Assembly (NCBI GenBank): GCA_026929865.2
Contig: CM049403.1
Location: 25,047,001-25,111,000 of the forward strand
Direction of reading: 5' to 3'
DNA: 64,000 bases
From: Hyperoplus lanceolatus
Taxonomy: Eukaryota; Chordata; Actinopteri; Uranoscopiformes; Ammodytidae
Made by a program: the position numbers and the translations under genes. Under the pieces are notes generated by a model that saw only the letters and a program-made list of their open reading frames with translations, was not told the DNA's origin and ran no database searches. Below are positions 54,895 through 64,000 of the stretch, in pieces (positions within the stretch are counted from its first letter, which is position 1; each line of letters starts with the position of its first letter).

Positions 54895-56091
54895 AGGGGT
54901 AGTTCAGAATTTTGGACATAGGGCCTTTTTCCCAAGTTAGCCATAGTGTTCTTTGTCATTGGAGACAGATTTCAACACATTTCATTCAGTCCTTCTAGTT
55001 GCAGAGTTTGCTCGTGCTAGGCTAGCGCACGGCATTGGGGTCAACTAGCCTGCTACTAAAACAGTCTTACCCGCTCCACTGTACACCCGAGGCAAATCAA
55101 TTATAACGCCAGACTATAGATGTAAATGTCTGTGTTGATAGAATAATGTTAGAAATAAAACCAACCTCCATCGCATGAATCATCGCATTTTGAGGGACTA
55201 CTTTCTCAGCAGCAGCGGAATTTTACTTTGCTCCGGCTAGTTGTGTAACCAAATCACTACAGCAGAAAGTAAACAGAGCAGCGTCGGACAGAAGCGGAAA
55301 CGAAGGACTAGGCAACACGGTGGTTCAGTGTGCATTTAGGAATTGTACAAATAAACCCTACAGATGGGCATCACAAAGTTTCCACCAATTTCCAGTGGCT
55401 TGTTGCTGCTGGTTTGGACATAAAAACACCGGTGGAAACTGTTCGCAAACGGAGTATTTGTAGCGATAATTTCGGACCGGGCGACTTCGAGAAACCCCTG
55501 CAATCTAAAGAGCAATAAATCACTGAAAACGAAAGCGGTGCCATCCGTCTTTTCAGATGCACCAACAGCAACTGATGAACAGGTAATAACTTTTGGTAGG
55601 CTACACTAGCTAATAAAGCTGGCCTCTTTCATAATGTTAGCCTATTGATGACAACGTTAGTGGAGATTAGTGTTGAATACAACAAATTCCTCATAATCGT
55701 CTTCAAAAGCAGACGCATCGCTAATTCCTCCAAACGTGGCCATGTCTTGTTTATTGAATAATCTAATAAAATTCCTTTGTGCACTGTACTCTGCGTCTGT
55801 AGTATTGACAGCGGCAGGTAAACAAACTATTATAGAGCCTGTAACCTAGGTAACATCAGTCCGCCGCTACCGCAGCCTACTACCAGGAATATAACGCTGC
55901 TGCTTAGACACAGCAACCCCCTCAAAATGCAATATGCAAGGTTGGTTTTATTTCTAACATTATTCTATCAACACAGACATTTACATCTATAGTCTGGGGT
56001 TATAATTGATTTGCCTCAGGTGTGGAGTGGGTAAGACTGTTTTAGTAGCAGGCTAGTTGACCCCAATGCTGTGCGCTAGACACGAGCAAAC
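54895..56091 (+). mobile_element. THAP-domain TTAA transposon (Kolobok/P-like), right end lost
   Basis: The left end AGGGGTAGTTCAGAATTTTG follows TTAA (54891-54894). The region 55005-55150 recurs inverted at about 55945-56091 (for example GGGGTCAACTAGCCTGCTAC), so long inverted arms flank the body. Between them (about 55327-55550) are pieces of a THAP-type zinc finger spread over three frames: QCAFRNCTNK and SFHQFP, then RKRSICSDNFGPGDFE, then AVPSVF. The usual zinc-binding His of the C-S-x-H-F part reads Asn. The catalytic part of a transposase is absent, so this is a deleted, broken copy. The outermost 110 bases of the right arm are missing; the arm ends at GAGCAAACT and CCCTAA repeats take over. 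Confidence 0.68.
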
Positions 56092-56110
56092 TAACCCTAA
56101 CCCTAACCCT
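56092..56110. repeat. Short interstitial telomere-like tract
   Basis: Slightly more than three CCCTAA units abut the truncated inverted arm of the THAP transposon. The junction shares only the bases CT with the expected continuation, a microhomology-type join. Confidence 0.9.
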
Positions 56111-57619
<1,509 letters not shown>

Positions 57620-58071
57620 TGAATGAATGTATAAGGATGAATGGAATTGCAGAAAAGGCTTGGGGCTACAAACTAACTGGAATGATAAACTGTGTCAGTC
57701 AGGATCTATTTCAAAACTTCGAAATCCAACAGTGGCTTCAACTGTTACGAGATAGAAAAAAGACAAGTTGACCGAATGTAAATGAGTCAGAAAATTAATC
57801 TCGTTTGGTTATTTTATTTTACTTAATTGCAAACAGCTCAGCAGAAATCGAATCTTCAGTGATTTTATTATTGGATGCGCTTTTCCAATTTATTACAGGA
57901 AAATTGCTTTGATTTTTGCTAACCGCAACAAATGTTTAAGTCCCACAGGACTCGTGCGTAATTACGCAAACAACAACAAATATATATGTTGTGTTTCATT
58001 ACTTGATCACTCTTTCATTTGCTATCATGTTTGATTTATTTATTCATAAGCAAAATGATTGTATTGAATAA

Positions 58072-58266
<195 letters not shown>

Positions 58267-58602
58267 TAATATAAAATAAATTTATCGATGTGGATAAATA
58301 TTTAAGGTATGAAATCAAAAAAAGTTTTCATATGTATACACCTTTGATCGATTAAAGCTATTGTATAGTTTCAACACTGCCTTTTTTAAACGCAAACCTA
58401 CATCTATAATATATAATTCATAAAAATTAAATAAAGGTTCAAATTAAACTATTACAATTTTAACGGTGATACATGATGTTTAATGATAAACACTCCTCTT
58501 AAGGATTTATCTGAAGCTTAGCATTTTGTCTTAAATCAGCTGGAAAACTTTTGCCAGTGGAATGAGATTGAGAATTTGGGTTTACACTGCCACTATAATT
58601 AA

Positions 58603-58887
<285 letters not shown>

Positions 58888-59240
58888 ACAGAGCAAATCA
58901 GCTGTCAAAAAAAGAGAAAGAAAAAAAAGAACTATGTGCACAAACAGTGACATCAGATACAGCGCTGCCATCCCTCCACAAAGACTGGTATAAAATGTCA
59001 GCCGGGCTCGGCGAGGCACGGCTCTCAGGGGCCTCGAGTATTATTTTTTGGCATGATGGTCTTTGGTCCTCCTAGAGGAAGTTTAATTTATTTTAGCACT
59101 GGCAAAGAGATTTTCCCCTTTCCATTAATTCACAGGTTGTAGCCCCTCATACATGTCTGTCCATGAGTGTGCCTCTATGCGTAAAAAAACATCACCTGTT
59201 GAGAACAACACAAAGAAAAGTACACCGCAGCCACGGAACT
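58888..59240 (+). other. Otx-like gene 3' flank
   Basis: This is the putative 3' untranslated region and flank. I see no AATAAA hexamer here; the candidate frames have no homology that I recognise. It leads directly into the spacer/telomere-repeat array. Confidence 0.5.
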
Positions 59241-59523
59241 AATGTCTATCCAAGAACAAAACTCAAAGTCAATTCTTCTAACCCTAACCCTAACCCTAAC
59301 CCTAACCCTCTAACCCTAACCCTAACCCCTAACCCCTCTAACCCTAACCCTAACCCTAACCCCTAACCCTAACCCTACCCTAACCTAACCCTAATGTCTA
59401 TCCATGAACAAAACTCAAAGTCAAAGTCTAACCCTAACCCTAACCCTAACCCCTAACCCTAACCCTAACCCTAACCCTCTAACCCTAACCCTACCCTAAC
59501 CCTCTAACCCTAACCCTGACCCT
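59241..59523. repeat. Telomere-like arrays with 37-bp spacer, block 1
   Basis: The spacer AATGTCTATCCAAGAACAAA continuing to AATTCTT (59241-59277) is followed by CCCTAA-rich repeats (59278-59392). A variant spacer (59393-59427) and another CCCTAA-rich run (59428-59523) follow. Units vary (CCCTAA, CCCCTAA, CCCTCTAA, CCCTA), so the array is old or error-prone. All C-rich strands face the same way. Confidence 0.93.
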
Positions 59524-60157
59524 ACCCAACTAATAAAACTATATTAATTCACGTGTTCGTTTCTTAAGAGGAAGAGAGGATGCAAAAATGTTGGAGGAGA
59601 CGTGATAAAAAGTTACAATGGATGGTTTAATGAAAAAGTGATGTCGGCAGTTTACAGCTTATGCAGTAGTCAGATAGACAAAACGAGCAGCAAAAAAGAG
59701 TGAAGACCCTTCTCCGGACATTCAGTTGATATTTAAACAAGTTCAGTTATTCATGTCATTGGATTGTTTAGCTTGTCATTCATCTCGATCCTCCAATCTT
59801 CTGTCTTCCTCCTGATGAACCTGCCCTATGCGGAAGGCCTACTCTATCTTTCTGCTGATGTCCTTGATGCAATAATGTATCCTATCTGCTGCTAACTTGT
59901 TATGAAAGTTCTACAGAGGCCCATTGTGGAGAAATGGATACATCTTTTGCCTCCAGGTGTGGGAAAGTACAGATTGTCTTACAATTGCGTGTGTTGTCTC
60001 CATTCTTTCCAGAAGGAGTTTTAACGACTTAAGAGTTTTACAGACTTTCATATATAACATGTTGTTCAATGGTTAATTGTTAGATCCATGGAGTAAATGC
60101 AATTAATGATGGGGGGTATATACATCATTAATTATTAGAAATTAAAAATGCTATCAC
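59524..60157. other. Unique segment between telomere-like blocks
   Basis: Non-repetitive AT-rich sequence without coding potential that I can support, bounded on both sides by CCCTAA-type arrays. Confidence 0.5.
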
Positions 60158-60594
60158 AACCCTAACCCTTACCCTAACCCTAACCCCTAACCCTAACCCT
60201 ACCCTAACCCTAACCCTCTAACCCTAACCCTCTAACCCTAACCCTACCCAACCCTAACCCTAACCCTAACCCTCTAACCCTAACCCTAACCCCCAACCCT
60301 AACCCTAATGTCTATCCAAGAACAAAACTCAAAGTCAATTCTTCTAACCCTAACCCTAACCCTAACCCCCTAACCCTAACCCTAACCCTCTAACCCTATC
60401 CCCTACCCCTAACCCTAACCCTACCCTAACCCTCTAACCCTAACCCTAACCCTAACACTAACCCTAACCCTAATGTCTATCCAAGAACAAAACTCAAAGT
60501 CAATTCTTCTAACCCTAACCCTCTAACCCTAACCCCTAACCCCTAACCCTAACCCTCTAACCCTAACCCTAACCCTAACCATAACCCTAACCCA
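60158..60594. repeat. Telomere-like arrays with 37-bp spacer, block 2
   Basis: CCCTAA-rich runs (60158-60306, 60344-60471, 60509-60594) alternate with two exact copies of the 37-base spacer (60307-60343 and 60472-60508). The spacer copies are identical to the one at 59241-59277. The block forms a higher-order repeat of spacer plus about 90-150 bases of telomere-like units. Confidence 0.94.
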
Positions 60595-60595
60595 A

Positions 60596-60688
60596 ATATA
60601 AGTCAAGCAAACAAATCACTGTGGGTAACATGGAATGAGAAGCTGCTGACAACGTGTGTCGGTCTGTGCATTACCTTTGGCACCCCTG
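60596..60688. repeat. Subtelomere-like duplicated segment, copy A (left part)
   Basis: This sequence from ATATAAGTC to GGCACCC recurs at 63256-63345 with a few transitions. The copy is split by the Harbinger-like insertion and continues at 62011. Confidence 0.9.
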
Positions 60689-62010
60689 GGGCCTGTTTCA
60701 GGTAGCTGGTTTTACATACTCTGAGTTTAATCCTGCGCTCTGAGTTGGTAAACTCAGAGCGCAGGGTTGATGAGTAACTCTGGGTTTTCGGTTTCAGAAC
60801 AGTGGATCAGCGTTGGGTTTATCAACTCTGAGTGTGTTCACTCTGGGTGGAGCATGTGCGTAAAAGCCATCGTCAATGGATCGCTGATAACATGATTCAC
60901 CATGGAAACAGAAGAAACAAATGCTTTATCCTCCCACTTCTCCACTTCTCAAAAAAGAAAAAAAGAAATCTCCGCTCCTCCCACTAGAGTTAGAAATATT
61001 AACGAATGAGTTTATGGTAGCCTATGGTGAAGAATTAACGGGATATTGTCTCATAACTCTGATCTAATCTCCTCGGCAATTCAGAAAAAAAACAGAGCAA
61101 ACATTTTTTGTCAAGAGAATCATTTCGCTTCCGTATGAGAAGCCATAGTCTATTTTAAAAAGTTACGCATATCAGCTGTAAAGTAATAAAGCTGGCGCGG
61201 CACAGCATTGCTGACAGTGTTTTATATTTGCTGTATAATATGTTGGCAAGCTATAGCCTAATAGCCTACTGTGCAGTAAACAGAACAGACTGTCGCTTCT
61301 TTTAAATGGGGAGTGAAAGACATTAACGTCAAGACACATTAGGTGACAGTTTCCATTGAAGAGCCTGATTGATTTATTACCAGATCCATTTTCCTCAAGT
61401 GATCACAGTTTAAATTATCATATAAGTTTTATATTCATATTAGGCTATTTAACGAGGCTCGTATGTGACTTTTGGATTGCAGAAGTGAACTGTAATGATC
61501 GCGTGCAGCCGCAGCGTTACATGAATCCACCTGACATAAATCTGTTCAGTGGCACATATGTTAAAAAACATACAATACAAATAGGTTTATTAATCTGAAT
61601 GTAGAGCATGTCTCGATGTGTAAGGTGGCCACCTATGAACGGACTGAGGGCTGAGAACAAGGCTATACTGATCAGATAAATGATCGGTCAAACGTAAAAT
61701 CATCAGGAAATGATAAAAACATCCCGATGGAGATTTTTATGGAGTGATTTTGCTTCAAACTGTACAGGGACGCGTGTGACAGTGACACTCTTTCTTCAGT
61801 CGGAGCTGCAGCGTAAAGTGAAAACAAACTCAGGGTAGGACTAACCACCTCCCGAGCAGGTTAGACCCACGGGGTATGTTGCCGCAGTAACTGACCCTCG
61901 GTTGAGCTGAACCTGCTACCTGCGACCTGAAACGGAAAACCCAGAGTTTCCACCAACTCAGAGCGAACAAACTCTGGGTTGCCTCAAAACCAGCTACCTG
62001 AAACAGGCCC
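60689..62010. mobile_element. PIF-Harbinger-like non-autonomous transposon
   Basis: The termini GGGCCTGTTTCAGGTAGC and GCTACCTGAAACAGGCCC are perfect inverted repeats. The flanks read CTG (60686-60688) and CAG (62011-62013), while the uninterrupted homologous site at 63346-63348 has a single CAG. This fits a 3-base CWG target duplication as made by PIF/Harbinger transposases. A subterminal hairpin (60732-60765, 15-base arms) lies inside. The 1322-bp body has no transposase frame, so it was mobilised in trans. Confidence 0.82.
60732..60765. repeat. Subterminal hairpin in the Harbinger-like element
   Basis: CCTGCGCTCTGAGTT and its exact reverse complement flank the loop GGTA. Related AACTCAGAGC wording occurs near the opposite end of the element, so the motif may be a transposase-binding subterminal repeat. 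Confidence 0.85.
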
Positions 62011-62092
62011 CAGTTCAACTGCCCAGTCGTCGGATGAAGCAGGGGGTGTCATCGAGATAGCTCAAACTACCTAACCCTAACCCTAACCCTAA
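62011..62092. repeat. Subtelomere-like duplicated segment, copy A (right part) ending in CCCTAA units
   Basis: It runs from CAGTTCAACTGCCCAG to CTACC and then about three CCCTAA units (62071-62092). The same order occurs at 63346-63421. Confidence 0.9.
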
Positions 62093-63253
62093 GTATGTGC
62101 AGGGCTCTCAAAAAATAGAAATTCAATTTATCTGAAAACCGCATATTTTCAACCCTATTTGGCTTTAAAATGTCATTACCTCTGTGAAAAGTGCATATTC
62201 ACGACTTGAAATGTTATTGCTTCCATAAAAAATGCGTGATTTCAATTTATTACAGCATAAAACATTTTTAATCACCTTTATTGTGATAAACAGCCATTTA
62301 GGCACATTTATACGTCCACGGAATTTCTTAAATTGCAAATTCTGCATCCAATACGGTTTTAAAATATTTTAAAATGTTTTGATAATTTACTAGACGCAAA
62401 TTATTGTCAACCATAACTGGAAGTTAGTGGAAATAGTATTTTACAATCAAAGGACAGACGTTTGGTCATTTTGGGGATTTTTGGTCACGAAACCTGGCTC
62501 AAAATGATTCCGTGAGAGGCGGGGCTTCACACTGTGGTCTATTTGAGGGTGTATTAGAGCAAATGCAGGACCACAGGTTAGACACACAGGCCCAGAGCAC
62601 TCAGAGCAGGGTAGAAGATTATACAGCTCTACGGCGCCACCAGCTGGCTAATGGACAGTAAGTATCTTACTCAAAACATATGCAAATGTTGTATTAAATA
62701 TATTAATTCGTAAATTAAATTACGGTTACTCATTTCTGTACATTTAAATTGCCTCTCGTTACAAATCAGCTATTTAAACATGTACCGGACCACCAACCTT
62801 AAATTATTTACTACAAAAGTACTTTCCAAAACCCTATTTGGGGAAAACAAAATAAGAAACTTTAAATCTGATTGGCTTTAGGGATACACCCCTTGAACTT
62901 GATCAACCTTGGGGCTGGCCTTCCTCAGATGAGAGTGTCTAGTGACAAGTGGCCGAAACACTCTGTGATTCTGAGACCCACTACTGATGACTGTATCCCT
63001 CAATTTAGAACTAATCCTTAAAAGGAAAATAATTAAACACGTTTATTAGACCTTTCATAATGCAGCAATGCTTTATTCAAGAATTACTTTCAAAAGCAGA
63101 CAACAAAAGCTCTTCATGAAAAATTTTAATGATAAATGGAAAACAGTCCTCAACTCAAATGAAGTTCAGACACAGACATCTATAAACAATGCTTTTTAAC
63201 ATTAGAGAAGTCATGAAAAACTCAAGACAAGAAATACAAAACCCTTTTTAGGC
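62093..63253. other. Sequence between the two duplicated segments
   Basis: AT-rich DNA with no coding region that I recognise. A second CTCF-like phrase, GGCGCCACCAGCTGGC, lies at about 62633-62648. Its minus-strand reading CCAGCTGGTGGCGCC has one core mismatch. Confidence 0.45.
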
Positions 63254-63421
63254 AAATATAAGTCAGGCAAACAAATCACTGTGGGTAATATGGAATGAGA
63301 AGCTGCTGACAGCGTGCGTCGGTCCGTGCATTACCTTTGGCACCCCAGTTCAACTGCCCAGTCGTCGGACGAGGCGGGGGGTGTCATCGAGATAACTCAA
63401 ACTACCTAACCCTAACCCTAA
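63254..63421. repeat. Subtelomere-like duplicated segment, copy B (uninterrupted) ending in CCCTAA units
   Basis: This is the homologue of 60596-60688 plus 62011-62092 without the transposon. It differs from copy A at about nine positions, all of which I see as transitions, and ends in CTACCTAACCCTAACCCTAA. Confidence 0.92.
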
Positions 63422-63429
63422 GGGCATGG

Positions 63430-64000
63430 TTTGGCAGGTATGTATCTGGGGGACAGAAGAGTGACCTTTAACTTCAATGGACTCTAAGTAATATGTCTTT
63501 ATTCAATGAATGATCCCAATAAAACAAATGCAGAAAAATATTAATCAAAGACTGAAAAGATGGAAAAAGACAGCTGGGTCTAGTCCTGTGTTCTGAGTCC
63601 CGGGCTGTTCTAGCTGGTTCTGATTGTTCTTTGCTCTGACCCCCAGCCACTAGCTGGCTCTAAGGGTCCTGTGTTCTGACACTCAGACTGTGTTTTAATC
63701 TTACTGGTTCTGTCTGTCATTTGAATGTTAATTATTGCATATGAATTATATGTTGTATTTGATCAGAGTTATTTTCAAGTGTTTAGAAAATGTTTTGCTT
63801 AATTGACCAAAGCCCATGATTCTGTTACTAGTCCGACATTAGTTTTGTAATATTTGGTTTTCAAGCTAGCTGTCAGGATTCTAACTGTTACAACATGTGT
63901 TGTTATGGTAGTTTCAGAGTGGAAAAAGTAAGTGGATCAGTTTACCCCCTTGATGTATCTGGTCTGTCTCAGTTTACCCCACAGCTGGGGTAAAGTGAGA
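63430..64000 (-). repeat. Unclassified interspersed repeat, copy 2 (inverted, runs off the window)
   Basis: It contains the reverse complement of the 7375-8276 repeat. TCCTGTGTTCTGA, CTAGCTGGTTCTGA and CTCTAAGGGTCCTGTGTTC match its internal units, and the window ends in CCACAGCTGGGGTAAAGTGAGA, the complement of CTCACTTTACCCCAGCTGTGG near 7567. The element therefore continues beyond the window. Confidence 0.75.

Noticed and set aside
59241-60594. CRISPR-like look (regular 37-base unit between repeats)
   Set aside because: The conserved 37-base unit alternates with variable-length CCCTAA arrays in a vertebrate genome; spacers are not diverse and no cas genes exist.
60158-60594. A true chromosome end
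   Set aside because: Units are degenerate, interrupted by unique DNA, and sequence continues on both sides; the C-rich strand orientation would put the end on the gene side.

Overview
The window looks like a teleost fish chromosome segment, probably from a ray-finned fish of the spiny-rayed group. It carries the vertebrate foxq1-foxf2 gene pair and an Otx2-type homeobox gene, all on the + strand. It also has many long (CA)n/(TG)n microsatellites, a tRNA-derived SINE, Tc1, hAT, PIF-Harbinger-like and TTAA-target DNA transposons, and TTAGGG-type (read here as CCCTAA) telomere-like repeats. No prokaryotic features are present, and no tRNA or rRNA gene was recognised. Layout: about 1-37.2 kb has no recognisable protein-coding gene. 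It holds a fresh 41-bp hairpin (262-302), an unclassified repeat (about 7375-8276), two nearly identical oppositely oriented hAT-like copies (8277-9751 and 12383-13882), microsatellites, a diverged MITE-like stretch (about 18.2-18.7 kb), a tRNA-SINE (25485-25755), a decayed repetitive stretch (about 30.7-31.4 kb) and a TTAA-flanked element (35103-36018). This is the usual look of the regulatory desert beside a developmental transcription factor. foxq1 is a single-exon gene (37555-38463) with a TATA-like box and a canonical forkhead site in its own upstream region. foxf2 has two coding exons (44882-45857, 47577-47749) with a consensus donor and acceptor and ends in the family-typical DIKPCVM. 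Between foxf2 and the next gene there is a strong CTCF-like motif (50872-50888), a Tc1 element rebuilt as a fold-back structure (52979-54570) and a THAP-domain TTAA transposon remnant that breaks off at a short telomere-like tract (54895-56110). An Otx2-like gene follows (coding exons 57503-57599, 58094-58245, 58648-58887). It lacks the whole middle of the normal protein, has three changes in an otherwise extremely conserved homeodomain, and its last intron ends in AA instead of AG at the frame-preserving position. It therefore looks like a decaying or radically shortened Otx2 paralogue, unless a base error in the assembly is responsible. From 59.2 kb to the end the sequence becomes subtelomere-like. 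A 37-bp spacer that begins as ordinary Otx 3' flank alternates with CCCTAA arrays. A short duplicated segment flanked by telomere repeats occurs twice, one copy split by a 1.3-kb Harbinger-like insertion and the other serving as its empty site. The window ends inside an inverted copy of the repeat first seen at 7.4 kb. Working together: foxq1 and foxf2 are ancient cluster neighbours encoding forkhead DNA-binding regulators, and the long flanks presumably hold their enhancers. The Otx2-like gene is an unexpected neighbour next to unstable telomere-repeat-rich DNA, which may explain its erosion.
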